From contig CP136066.1 of assembly GCA_032622095.1 (NCBI GenBank), positions 7,713,784 through 7,777,783 of the forward strand: a stretch of 64,000 nucleotides of DNA. The letters run 5' to 3'. The notes beneath the pieces are model-generated. The model saw nothing but the letters and a program-made list of their open reading frames with translations. It was not told where the DNA came from and did not search any database. This document shows, in pieces, positions 44,484 to 60,000 of the stretch (positions within the stretch are counted from its first letter, which is position 1; every line of letters starts with the position of its first letter). A program made the position numbers and the translations under genes. Source of the stretch: Siphonodentalium dalli. Its lineage: Eukaryota > Mollusca > Scaphopoda > Gadilida > Siphonodentaliidae.

Positions 44484-44705
44484 TTGCGGATTTCCAACAG
44501 ATGGCCTGGTGTTGCATCGAACAATCCTCCGTCTCCCACATCCCTCCGTGTGTCATTGTCACGCAATCATCGCTTCCGGGTGATGTGGCCCAATACGTCC
44601 ATGTGGCTGGTGACCCACTCTCCAGCTGCCATGGTCCGTTCAATCTATGAACCCCCATCCAGATGCTGCTGTTTTCTGCGATTTTCCTGTATAAAAGTAT
44701 CGATG
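44484..44705 (-). CDS. C-type lectin domain exon (second half of CTLD)
   Basis: The exon lies between the acceptor GTGTTCACAG and the donor GCAA/GTACGT. It encodes SILLYRKIAENSSIWMGVHR, then NGPWQLESGSPATWTYWA, and ends DDCVTMTHGGMWETEDCSMQ and HQAICWKSA. The WMG, the WTYW block and the last two conserved Cys of the fold (DDC and ICW, plus the EDC partner) are all present. The usual sugar-binding motifs are absent: SPGSDD stands where EPN or QPD would be, and WETED in place of WND. Calcium-dependent sugar binding is thus doubtful. The first half of the domain should lie upstream, beyond the satellite. An alternative acceptor, TTTATACAG, would start the exon at 44686. Confidence 0.8.
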
Positions 44706-45090
44706 CTGTGAACACTAGTTGAAAATATGATTGTTAAAATGTGAGAAATTTAAATTATATTCGCCACACAACACGCAATAATGATTTCGCTATTTAAAAC
44801 AAATACATACTATGTGTGTCCACGAATCTACGCTCTGCGCACATAGAACATTTGATTCCCCGGGAAACCAGAACTGGTTGCCAGGTTTGTACCGGTAGGA
44901 GAACCAAAACCAAGAACCCAACATACATGTACATGTCTGGTTCTTCACGAGGAACCAATAGAGGAACCAACCATTCATGAACAAATCCAGAATGACATGC
45001 CGTTGAACTCGGCACGACACGAACTTAATGTTGGTCGCAAATGCTCCACAATTTAATTTAGCCAGAACCGTTACACTGACCATTGATCAG
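44706..45090. other. Upstream flank of the lectin exon, no further exon supported
   Basis: Minus-strand frames of 73 and 97 codons (44790-45083) contain internal GGTTCTTGG/GGTTCCTC-type repeats. I cannot match them to the N-terminal half of a CTLD (no loop with the expected Cys, and no W..A...C pattern). Confidence 0.4.
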
Positions 45091-48000
45091 CAATGCCACT
45101 GTAACTTTCGATAAGTGATATCTTGTCATTGCCACTCTGACTATCAATAATATTAAGATAACCATGCTTTCGATACGTGATATATTGTCATTGACACTCT
45201 GACTAACAGTAATATTAACATAACCATGCTTTCGTTAAGTGATATCTTGTCATTGCCACTCTGACTATCAGTAATATTAACATAACCATGCTTTCGATAA
45301 GTGATATCTTGTCAATGCCACTCTGACTAACAGTAATATTAACATAACCATGCTTTCGATAAGTGATATCTTGTCACTGACACTCTGACTATCAGTAATA
45401 TTAACATAACCATGGTTTCGATAGTGATATATTGTCATTGCCACTCTGACTAACAGTAATATTAACATAACCATGGTTTCGATAAGTGATATATTGTCAT
45501 TGCCACTCTGACTAACAGTAATATTAACATAACCATGCTTTCGATAAGTGATATCTTGTCAATGCCACTCTGACTATCAGTAATAATAACATAACCATGG
45601 TTTTGATTTTATGATATCTTGTCAATGCCACTCTGACTAACAGTAATATTAACATAACCATGCTTTCGATAAGTGATATCTTGTCAATGCCACTCTGACT
45701 ATCAGTAATGTTAACATAACCATGCTTTCGATAAGTGATATATTGTCAATGCCACTCTGAATAACAGTAATATTAACATAACCATGCTTTCGATAAGTGG
45801 TATCTTGTCAATGCCACTCTGACTAACAGTAATATTAACATAACCATGCTTTCGATAAGTGATATCTTGTCTATGCCACTCTGACTATCAGTAATATTAA
45901 CATAACCATGGTTTCGATAGTGATATATTGTCATTGCCACTCTGACTATCAATAATATTAAGATAACCATGCTTTCGATACGTGATATATTGTCATTGAC
46001 ACTCTGACTAACAGTAATATTAACATAACCATGCTTTCGTTAAGTGATATCTTGTCATTGCCACTCTGACTATCAGTAATATTAACATAACCATGCTTTC
46101 GATAAGTGATATCTTGTCAATGCCACTCTGACTAACAGTAATATTAACATAACCATGCTTTCGATAAGTGATATCTTGTCACTGACACTCTGACTATCAG
46201 TAATATTAACATAACCATGGTTTCGATAGTGATATATTGTCATTGCCACTCTGACTAACAGTAATATTAACATAACCATGGTTTCGATAAGTGATATATT
46301 GTCATTGCCACTCTGACTAACAGTAATATTAACATAACCATGCTTTCGATAAGTGATATCTTGTCAATGCCACTCTGACTATCAGTAATAATAACATAAC
46401 CATGGTTTTGATTTTATGATATCTTGTCAATGCCACTCTGACTAACAGTAATATTAACATAACCATGCTTTCGATAAGTGATATCTTGTCAATGCCACTC
46501 TGACTATCAGTAATGTTAACATAACCATGCTTTCGATAAGTGATATATTGTCAATGCCACTCTGAATAACAGTAATATTAACATAACCATGCTTTCGATA
46601 AGTGGTATCTTGTCAATGCCACTCTGACTAACAGTAATATTAACATAACCATGCTTTCGATAAGTGATATCTTGTCTATGCCACTCTGACTATCAGTAAT
46701 ATTAACATAACCATGCTTTCGATAAGTGATATATTGTCAATGCCACTCTGACTATCAGTAATATTAACATAACCATGCTTTCGATAAGTGATATCTTGTC
46801 AATGCCACTCTAACTATCAGTAATATTAACATAACCATGCCTTTGATAAGTGATATATTGTCAATGCCACTCTGACTAACAGTAATATTTACATAACCGT
46901 GATATCGATAAGTCATATATTGTCAATGCCACTCTGACTATCAGTAATGTTAACATAACCATGCTTTCGATAAGTGATATCTTGTAAATGCCACTCTGAC
47001 TATCAGTAATATTAACATAACCATGCTTTCGATAAGTGATATATTGTCAATGCCACTCTGACTAACAGTAATATTAACATAACCGTGATATCGATAAGTG
47101 ATATATTGTCAATGCCACTCTGACTATCAGTAATATTAACATAACCGTGATATCGATAAGTGATATATTGTCAATGCCACTCTGACTATCAGTAATATTA
47201 ACATAACCGTGATATCGATAAGTGATATATTGTCAATGCCACTCTGACTATCAGTAATATTAACATAACCATGCTTTCGATAAGTGATATATTGTCATTG
47301 CCACTCTGACTAACAGTAATATTAACATAACCATGCTTTCGATAAGTGATATCTTGTCAATGCCACTCTGACTATCAGTAATATTAACATAACCATGCTT
47401 TCGATAAGTGATATCTTGTCATTGCCACTCTGACTAACAGTAATATTAACATAACCGTGATATCGATAAGTGATATCTTGTCACTGCCACTCTGACTATC
47501 AGTAATATTAACATAACCATGCTTTCGATAAGTGATATATTGACAATGCCACTCTGACTATCAGTAATATTAACATAACCATGCTTTCGATAAGTGATAT
47601 ATTGTCATTGCCACTCTGATTATCAGTAATATTAACATAACCATGGTATCGATAAGTGATATCTTGTCATTGCCACTCTGACTAACAGTAATATTAACAT
47701 AACCATGCTTTTGATAGTAATATCTTGTCATTGCCACTCTGACTATCAGTAATATTAACATAACCATGGTTACGATAAGTGATATATTGTCATTGTCACT
47801 CTGACTATCAGTAATATTAACATAACCATGGTTACGATAAGTGATATCTTGTCATTGTCACTCTGACTATCAGTAATATTAACATAAACATGGTTACGAT
47901 AAGTGATATCTTGTCATTGCCACTCTGACTATCAGTAATATTAACATAACCATGGTTACGATAAGTGCTATCTTGTCATTGCCACTCTGACTATCAGTAA

Positions 48001-51000
48001 TATTAATATAACCATGGTTACGATAAGTGATATCTTGTCATTGCCACTCTGACTATCAGTAATATTAACATAACCATGGTTACAATAAGTGACATCTTGT
48101 CGTTGTCACTCTGACTATCAGTAATATTAACATAACCATGGTTACGATAAGTGATATCTTGTCATTGTCACTCTGACTAACAGTAATATTAACATAACCA
48201 TGCTTTCGATAAGTGATATCTTGTCAATGCCACTCTGACTAACAGTAATATTAACATAACCATGCTTTCGATAAGTGATATCTTATCACTGCCACTCTGA
48301 CTATCAGTAATATTAACATAACCATGCTTTCGATAAGTTATATATTGTCAATGCCACTCTGACTAACAGTAATATTAACATAACCATGGTTTCGATAAGT
48401 GATCTATTGTCAATGCCACTCTGACTAACAGTAATATTAACATAACCATGGTTTCGATAGTGATATCTTGTCAATGCCACTCTGACTATCAGTAATATTA
48501 ACATAACCATGGTTACGATAAGTGATATCTTGTCAATGCCACTCTGAATATCAGTAAAATTAACATAACCATGCTTTCGATAAGTGATATATTGTCATTG
48601 CCACTCTGACTAACAGTAATATTAACATAACCATGCTTTCGATAAGTGATATCTTGTCAATGCCACTCTGACTATCAGTAATATTAACATAACCATGCTT
48701 TCGATAAGTGATATCTTGTCATTGCCACTCTGACTATCAGTAATATTAACATAACCGTGCTTTCGATAAGTGATATATTGTCATTGCCACTCTGATTATC
48801 AGTAATATTAACATAACCATGGTTACGATAAGTGATATATTGTCATTGCCACTCTGACTATCAGTAATATTAACATAACCGTGCTTTCGATAAGTGATAT
48901 ATTGTCATTGCAACTCTGATTATCAGTATTATTAACACAACCATGGTTACGATAAGTTATATATTGTCATTGCCACTCTGACTATCAGTAATATTAACAT
49001 AACCATGCTTTCGATAAGTGATATATTGTCATTGCCACTCTGACTAACAATAATATTAACATAACCATGCTTTCGATAAGTGATATATTGTCAATGCCAC
49101 TCTGACTAACAGTAATATTAACATAACCATGGTTACGATAAGTGATATATTGTCATTGCCACTCTGACTATCAGTAATATTAACATAACCATTGTTACGA
49201 TAAGTGATATCTTGTCATTGTCACTCTGACTATCAGTAATATTAACATAACCGTGGTTTCGATAAGTGATATATTGTCATTGCCACTCTGATTATCAGTA
49301 ATATTAACATAACCATGCTTTCGATATGTGATATAGTGTCAATGCCACTGTAACTATCAGTAATATTAACATAACCACGCTTTCGATAAGTGATATATTG
49401 TCATTGCCACTCTGACTAACAGTAATATTAACATAACCATGGTTTCGAGAAGTGATATCTTGTCAATGCCACTCTGACTATCAGTAATATTAACATAACC
49501 ATGGTTTCGATAAGTGATATCTTGTCAATGCCACTCTGACTATCAGTAATATTAACATAACCATGCTTTCGATAAGTGATATATTGTCATTGCCACTCTG
49601 ACTATCAGTAATATTAACATAACCGTGCTTTCGATAAGTGATATCTTGTCATTGCCACTCTGACTATCAGTAATATTAACATAACCATGCTTTCGATAAG
49701 TGATATATTGTCATTGCCACTCTGACTAACAGTAATATTAACATAACCATGCTCTCGATAAGTGATATATTGTCATTGCCACTCTGATTATCAGTAATAT
49801 TAACATAACCATGCTTTCGTTAAGTGATATCTTGTCATTGCCACTCTGACTATCAGTAATATTAACATAACCATGCTTTCGATAAGTGATATCTTGTCAA
49901 TGCCACTCTGACTAACAGTAATATTAACATAACCATGCTTTCGATAAGTGATATCTTGTCACTGACACTCTGACTATCAGTAATATTAACATAACCATGG
50001 TTTTGATAGTGATATATTGTCATTGCCACTCTGACTAACAGTAATATTAACATAACCATGGTTTCGATAAGTGATATATTGTCATTGCCACTCTGACTAA
50101 CAGTAATATTAACATAACCATGCTTTCGATAAGTGATATCTTGTCAATGCCACTCTGACTATCAGTAATAATAACATAACCATGGTTTCGATATTATGAT
50201 ATCTTGTCAATGCCACTCTGACTAACAGTAATATTAACATAACCATGCTTTCGATAAGTGATATCTTGTCAATGCCACTCTGACTATCAGTAATGTTAAC
50301 ATAACCATGCTTTCGATAAGTGATATATTGTCAATGCCACTCTGAATAACAGTAATATTAACATAACCATGCTTTCGATAAGTGATATCTTGTCAATGCC
50401 ACTCTGACTATCAGTAATATTAACATAACCATGCATTTGATAAGTGATATATTGTCAATGCCACTCTGACTAACAGTAATATTAACATAACCGTGATATC
50501 GATAAGTGATATATTGTCAATGCCACTCTGACTATCAGTAATATTAACATAACCATGCTTTCGATAAGTGATATCTTGTAAATGCCACTCTGACTATCAG
50601 TAATATTAACATAACCATGCTTTTGATAAGTGATATATTGTCAATGCCACTCTGACTAACAGTAATATTAACATAACCGTGATATCGATAAGTGATATAT
50701 TGTCAATGCCACTCTGACTATCAGTAATAATAACATGACCATGCTTTCGATAAGTGATATATTGACAATGCCACTCTGACTATCAGTAATATTAACATGA
50801 CCATGCTTTCCATAAGTGATATATTGTCAATGCCACTCTGACTATCAGTAATATTAACATAACCGTGATATCGATAAGTGATATATTGTCAATGCCACTC
50901 TGACTATCAGTAATATTAACATAACCATGCTTTCGATAAGTGATATATTGTCATTGCCACTCTGACTAACAGTAATATTAACATAACCATGCTTTCGATA

Positions 51001-54000
51001 AGTGATATCTTGTCACTGCCACTCTGACTATCAGTAATATTAACATAACCATGCTTTCGATAAGTGATATCTTGTCATTGCCACTCTGACTAACAGTAAT
51101 ATTAACATAACCGTGATATCGATAAGTGATATCTTGTCACTGCCACTCTGACTATCAGTAATATTAACATAACCATGCTTTCGATAAGTGATATCTTGTA
51201 AATGCCACTCTGACTATCAGTAATATTAACATAACCATGCTTTTGATAAGTGATATATTGTCAATGCCACTCTGACTAACAGTAATATTAACATAACCGT
51301 GATATCGATAAGTGATATATTGTCAATGCCACTCTGACTATCAGTAATAATAACATGACCATGCTTTCGATAAGTGATATATTGACAATGCCACTCTGAC
51401 TATCAGTAATATTAACATAACCATGCTTTCGATAAGTGATATATTGTCATTGCCACTCTGATTATCAGTAATATTAACATAACCATGGTTACGATAAGTG
51501 ATATATTGTCATTGCCACTCTGATTATCAGTAATATTAACATAACCATGCTTTCGATAAGTGATATATTGTCATTGCCACTCTGATTATCAGTAATATTA
51601 ACATAACCATGGTTACGATAAGTGATATATTGTCATTGCCACTCTGACTATCAGTAATGTTAACATAACCATGGTTTCGATAAGTGATCTATTGTCAATG
51701 CCACTCTGACTAACAGTAATATTAACATAACCATGGTTTCGATAGTGATATCTTGTCAATGCCACTCTGACTATCAGTAATATTAACATAACCATGGTTA
51801 CGATAAGTGATATCTTGTCAATGCCACTCTGAATATCAGTAAAATTAACATAACCATGCTTTCGATAAGTGATATATTGTCATTGCCACTCTGACTAACA
51901 GTAATATTAACATAACCATGCTTTCGATAAGTGATATCTTGTCAATGCCACTCTGACTATCAGTAATATTAACATAACCATGCTTTCGATAAGTGATATC
52001 TTGTCATTGCCACTCTGACTATCAGTAATATTAACATAACCGTGCTTTCGATAAGTGATATATTGTCATTGCCACTCTGATTATCAGTAATATTAACATA
52101 ACCATGGTTACGATAAGTGATATATTGTCATTGCCACTCTGACTATCAGTAATATTAACATAACCGTGCTTTCGATAAGTAATATATTGTCATTGCAACT
52201 CTGATTATCAGTATTATTAACACAACCATGGTTACGATAAGTTATATATTGTCATTGCCACTCTGACTATCAGTAATATTAACATAACCATGCTTTCGAT
52301 AAGTGATATATTGTCATTGCCACTCTGACTAACAATAATATTAACATAACCATGCTTTCGATAAGTGATATATTGTCAATGCCACTCTGACTAACAGTAA
52401 TATTAACATAACCATGGTTACGATAAGTGATATATTGTCATTGCCACTCTGACTATCAGTAATATTAACATAACCATTGTTACGATAAGTGATATCTTGT
52501 CATTGTCACTCTGACTATCAGTAATATTAACATAACCGTGGTTTCGATAAGTGATATATTGTCATTGCCACTCTGATTATCAGTAATATTAACATAACCA
52601 TGCTTTCGATATGTGATATAGTGTCAATGCCACTGTAACTATCAGTAATATTAACATAACCACGCTTTCGATAAGTGATATATTGTCATTGCCACTCTGA
52701 CTAACAGTAATATTAACATAACCATGGTTTCGAGAAGTGATATCTTGTCAATGCCACTCTGACTATCAGTAATATTAACATAACCATGGTTTCGATAAGT
52801 GATATCTTGTCAATGCCACTCTGACTATCAGTAATATTAACATAACCATGCTTTCGATAAGTGATATATTGTCATTGCCACTCTGACTATCAGTAATATT
52901 AACATAACCGTGCTTTCGATAAGTGATATCTTGTCATTGCCACTCTGACTATCAGTAATATTAACATAACCATGCTTTCGATAAGTGATATATTGTCATT
53001 GCCACTCTGACTAACAGTAATATTAACATAACCATGCTCTCGATAAGTGATATATTGTCATTGCCACTCTGATTATCAGTAATATTAACATAACCATGCT
53101 TTCGTTAAGTGATATCTTGTCATTGCCACTCTGACTATCAGTAATATTAACATAACCATGCTTTCGATAAGTGATATCTTGTCATTGCCACTCTGACTAT
53201 CAATAATATTAAGATAACCATGCTTTCGATACGTGATATATTGTCATTGACACTCTGACTAACAGTAATATTAACATAACCATGCTTTCGTTAAGTGATA
53301 TCTTGTCATTGCCACTCTGACTATCAGTAATATTAACATAACCATGCTTTCGATAAGTGATATCTTGTCAATGCCACTCTGACTAACAGTAATATTAACA
53401 TAACCATGCTTTCGATAAGTGATATCTTGTCACTGACACTCTGACTATCAGTAATATTAACATAACCATGGTTTCGATAGTGATATATTGTCATTGCCAC
53501 TCTGACTAACAGTAATATTAACATAACCATGGTTTCGATAAGTGATATATTGTCATTGCCACTCTGACTAACAGTAATATTAACATAACCATGCTTTCGA
53601 TAAGTGATATCTTGTCAATGCCACTCTGACTATCAGTAATAATAACATAACCATGGTTTTGATTTTATGATATCTTGTCAATGCCACTCTGACTAACAGT
53701 AATATTAACATAACCATGCTTTCGATAAGTGATATCTTGTCAATGCCACTCTGACTATCAGTAATGTTAACATAACCATGCTTTCGATAAGTGATATATT
53801 GTCAATGCCACTCTGAATAACAGTAATATTAACATAACCATGCTTTCGATAAGTGGTATCTTGTCAATGCCACTCTGACTAACAGTAATATTAACATAAC
53901 CATGCTTTCGATAAGTGATATCTTGTCTATGCCACTCTGACTATCAGTAATATTAACATAACCATGCTTTCGATAAGTGATATATTGTCAATGCCACTCT

Positions 54001-57000
54001 GACTATCAGTAATATTAACATAACCATGCTTTCGATAAGTGATATCTTGTCAATGCCACTCTAACTATCAGTAATATTAACATAACCATGCCTTTGATAA
54101 GTGATATATTGTCAATGCCACTCTGACTAACAGTAATATTTACATAACCGTGATATCGATAAGTCATATATTGTCAATGCCACTCTGACTATCAGTAATG
54201 TTAACATAACCATGCTTTCGATAAGTGATATCTTGTAAATGCCACTCTGACTATCAGTAATATTAACATAACCATGCTTTCGATAAGTGATATATTGTCA
54301 ATGCCACTCTGACTAACAGTAATATTAACATAACCGTGATATCGATAAGTGATATATTGTCAATGCCACTCTGACTATCAGTAATATTAACATAACCGTG
54401 ATATCGATAAGTGATATATTGTCAATGCCACTCTGACTATCAGTAATATTAACATAACCGTGATATCGATAAGTGATATATTGTCAATGCCACTCTGACT
54501 ATCAGTAATATTAACATAACCATGCTTTCGATAAGTGATATATTGTCATTGCCACTCTGACTAACAGTAATATTAACATAACCATGCTTTCGATAAGTGA
54601 TATCTTGTCAATGCCACTCTGACTATCAGTAATATTAACATAACCATGCTTTCGATAAGTGATATCTTGTCATTGCCACTCTGACTAACAGTAATATTAA
54701 CATAACCGTGATATCGATAAGTGATATCTTGTCACTGCCACTCTGACTATCAGTAATATTAACATAACCATGCTTTCGATAAGTGATATATTGACAATGC
54801 CACTCTGACTATCAGTAATATTAACATAACCATGCTTTCGATAAGTGATATATTGTCATTGCCACTCTGATTATCAGTAATATTAACATAACCATGGTAT
54901 CGATAAGTGATATCTTGTCATTGCCACTCTGACTAACAGTAATATTAACATAACCATGCTTTTGATAGTAATATCTTGTCATTGCCACTCTGACTATCAG
55001 TAATATTAACATAACCATGGTTACGATAAGTGATATATTGTCATTGTCACTCTGACTATCAGTAATATTAACATAACCATGGTTACGATAAGTGATATCT
55101 TGTCATTGTCACTCTGACTATCAGTAATATTAACATAAACATGGTTACGATAAGTGATATCTTGTCATTGCCACTCTGACTATCAGTAATATTAACATAA
55201 CCATGGTTACGATAAGTGCTATCTTGTCATTGCCACTCTGACTATCAGTAATATTAATATAACCATGGTTACGATAAGTGATATCTTGTCATTGCCACTC
55301 TGACTATCAGTAATATTAACATAACCATGGTTACAATAAGTGACATCTTGTCGTTGTCACTCTGACTATCAGTAATATTAACATAACCATGGTTACGATA
55401 AGTGATATCTTGTCATTGTCACTCTGACTAACAGTAATATTAACATAACCATGCTTTCGATAAGTGATATCTTGTCAATGCCACTCTGACTAACAGTAAT
55501 ATTAACATAACCATGCTTTCGATAAGTGATATCTTATCACTGCCACTCTGACTATCAGTAATATTAACATAACCATGCTTTCGATAAGTTATATATTGTC
55601 AATGCCACTCTGACTAACAGTAATATTAACATAACCATGGTTTCGATAAGTGATCTATTGTCAATGCCACTCTGACTAACAGTAATATTAACATAACCAT
55701 GGTTTCGATAGTGATATCTTGTCAATGCCACTCTGACTATCAGTAATATTAACATAACCATGGTTACGATAAGTGATATCTTGTCAATGCCACTCTGAAT
55801 ATCAGTAAAATTAACATAACCATGCTTTCGATAAGTGATATATTGTCATTGCCACTCTGACTAACAGTAATATTAACATAACCATGCTTTCGATAAGTGA
55901 TATCTTGTCAATGCCACTCTGACTATCAGTAATATTAACATAACCATGCTTTCGATAAGTGATATCTTGTCATTGCCACTCTGACTATCAGTAATATTAA
56001 CATAACCGTGCTTTCGATAAGTGATATATTGTCATTGCCACTCTGATTATCAGTAATATTAACATAACCATGGTTACGATAAGTGATATATTGTCATTGC
56101 CACTCTGACTATCAGTAATATTAACATAACCGTGCTTTCGATAAGTGATATATTGTCATTGCAACTCTGATTATCAGTATTATTAACACAACCATGGTTA
56201 CGATAAGTTATATATTGTCATTGCCACTCTGACTATCAGTAATATTAACATAACCATGCTTTCGATAAGTGATATATTGTCATTGCCACTCTGACTAACA
56301 ATAATATTAACATAACCATGCTTTCGATAAGTGATATATTGTCAATGCCACTCTGACTAACAGTAATATTAACATAACCATGGTTACGATAAGTGATATA
56401 TTGTCATTGCCACTCTGACTATCAGTAATATTAACATAACCATTGTTACGATAAGTGATATCTTGTCATTGTCACTCTGACTATCAGTAATATTAACATA
56501 ACCGTGGTTTCGATAAGTGATATATTGTCATTGCCACTCTGATTATCAGTAATATTAACATAACCATGCTTTCGATATGTGATATAGTGTCAATGCCACT
56601 GTAACTATCAGTAATATTAACATAACCACGCTTTCGATAAGTGATATATTGTCATTGCCACTCTGACTAACAGTAATATTAACATAACCATGGTTTCGAG
56701 AAGTGATATCTTGTCAATGCCACTCTGACTATCAGTAATATTAACATAACCATGGTTTCGATAAGTGATATCTTGTCAATGCCACTCTGACTATCAGTAA
56801 TATTAACATAACCATGCTTTCGATAAGTGATATATTGTCATTGCCACTCTGACTATCAGTAATATTAACATAACCGTGCTTTCGATAAGTGATATCTTGT
56901 CATTGCCACTCTGACTATCAGTAATATTAACATAACCATGCTTTCGATAAGTGATATATTGTCATTGCCACTCTGACTAACAGTAATATTAACATAACCA

Positions 57001-60000
57001 TGCTCTCGATAAGTGATATATTGTCATTGCCACTCTGATTATCAGTAATATTAACATAACCATGCTTTCGTTAAGTGATATCTTGTCATTGCCACTCTGA
57101 CTATCAGTAATATTAACATAACCATGCTTTCGATAAGTGATATCTTGTCAATGCCACTCTGACTAACAGTAATATTAACATAACCATGCTTTCGATAAGT
57201 GATATCTTGTCACTGACACTCTGACTATCAGTAATATTAACATAACCATGGTTTTGATAGTGATATATTGTCATTGCCACTCTGACTAACAGTAATATTA
57301 ACATAACCATGGTTTCGATAAGTGATATATTGTCATTGCCACTCTGACTAACAGTAATATTAACATAACCATGCTTTCGATAAGTGATATCTTGTCAATG
57401 CCACTCTGACTATCAGTAATAATAACATAACCATGGTTTCGATATTATGATATCTTGTCAATGCCACTCTGACTAACAGTAATATTAACATAACCATGCT
57501 TTCGATAAGTGATATCTTGTCAATGCCACTCTGACTATCAGTAATGTTAACATAACCATGCTTTCGATAAGTGATATATTGTCAATGCCACTCTGAATAA
57601 CAGTAATATTAACATAACCATGCTTTCGATAAGTGATATCTTGTCAATGCCACTCTGACTATCAGTAATATTAACATAACCATGCATTTGATAAGTGATA
57701 TATTGTCAATGCCACTCTGACTAACAGTAATATTAACATAACCGTGATATCGATAAGTGATATATTGTCAATGCCACTCTGACTATCAGTAATATTAACA
57801 TAACCATGCTTTCGATAAGTGATATCTTGTAAATGCCACTCTGACTATCAGTAATATTAACATAACCATGCTTTTGATAAGTGATATATTGTCAATGCCA
57901 CTCTGACTAACAGTAATATTAACATAACCGTGATATCGATAAGTGATATATTGTCAATGCCACTCTGACTATCAGTAATAATAACATGACCATGCTTTCG
58001 ATAAGTGATATATTGACAATGCCACTCTGACTATCAGTAATATTAACATGACCATGCTTTCCATAAGTGATATATTGTCAATGCCACTCTGACTATCAGT
58101 AATATTAACATAACCGTGATATCGATAAGTGATATATTGTCAATGCCACTCTGACTATCAGTAATATTAACATAACCATGCTTTCGATAAGTGATATATT
58201 GTCATTGCCACTCTGACTAACAGTAATATTAACATAACCATGCTTTCGATAAGTGATATCTTGTCACTGCCACTCTGACTATCAGTAATATTAACATAAC
58301 CATGCTTTCGATAAGTGATATCTTGTCATTGCCACTCTGACTAACAGTAATATTAACATAACCGTGATATCGATAAGTGATATCTTGTCACTGCCACTCT
58401 GACTATCAGTAATATTAACATAACCATGCTTTCGATAAGTGATATCTTGTAAATGCCACTCTGACTATCAGTAATATTAACATAACCATGCTTTTGATAA
58501 GTGATATATTGTCAATACCACTCTGACTAACAGTAATATTAACATAACCGTGATATCGATAAGTGATATATTGTCAATGCCACTCTGACTATCAGTAATA
58601 ATAACATGACCATGCTTTCGATAAGTGATATATTGACAATGCCACTCTGACTATCAGTAATATTAACATAACCATGCTTTCGATAAGTGATATATTGTCA
58701 TTGCCACTCTGATTATCAGTAATATTAACATAACCATGGTTACGATAAGTGATATATTGTCATTGCCACTCTGATTATCAGTAATATTAACATAACCATG
58801 CTTTCGATAAGTGATATATTGTCATTGCCACTCTGATTATCAGTAATATTAACATAACCATGGTTACGATAAGTGATATATTGTCATTGCCACTCTGACT
58901 ATCAGTAATGTTAACATAACCATGGTTTCGATAAGTGATCTATTGTCAATGCCACTCTGACTAACAGTAATATTAACATAACCATGGTTTCGATAGTGAT
59001 ATCTTGTCAATGCCACTCTGACTATCAGTAATATTAACATAACCATGGTTACGATAAGTGATATCTTGTCAATGCCACTCTGAATATCAGTAAAATTAAC
59101 ATAACCATGCTTTCGATAAGTGATATATTGTCATTGCCACTCTGACTAACAGTAATATTAACATAACCATGCTTTCGATAAGTGATATCTTGTCAATGCC
59201 ACTCTGACTATCAGTAATATTAACATAACCATGCTTTCGATAAGTGATATCTTGTCATTGCCACTCTGACTATCAGTAATATTAACATAACCGTGCTTTC
59301 GATAAGTGATATATTGTCATTGCCACTCTGATTATCAGTAATATTAACATAACCATGGTTACGATAAGTGATATATTGTCATTGCCACTCTGACTATCAG
59401 TAATATTAACATAACCGTGCTTTCGATAAGTAATATATTGTCATTGCAACTCTGATTATCAGTATTATTAACACAACCATGGTTACGATAAGTTATATAT
59501 TGTCATTGCCACTCTGACTATCAGTAATATTAACATAACCATGCTTTCGATAAGTGATATATTGTCATTGCCACTCTGACTAACAATAATATTAACATAA
59601 CCATGCTTTCGATAAGTGATATATTGTCAATGCCACTCTGACTAACAGTAATATTAACATAACCATGGTTACGATAAGTGATATATTGTCATTGCCACTC
59701 TGACTATCAGTAATATTAACATAACCATTGTTACGATAAGTGATATCTTGTCATTGTCACTCTGACTATCAGTAATATTAACATAACCGTGGTTTCGATA
59801 AGTGATATATTGTCATTGCCACTCTGATTATCAGTAATATTAACATAACCATGCTTTCGATATGTGATATAGTGTCAATGCCACTGTAACTATCAGTAAT
59901 ATTAACATAACCACGCTTTCGATAAGTGATATATTGTCATTGCCACTCTGACTAACAGTAATATTAACATAACCATGGTTTCGAGAAGTGATATCTTGTC

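Noticed and set aside
44790-45083. First half of the lectin domain
   Set aside because: The frame has internal DNA-level repeats and lacks the expected CTLD start pattern; no acceptor/donor pair fits.
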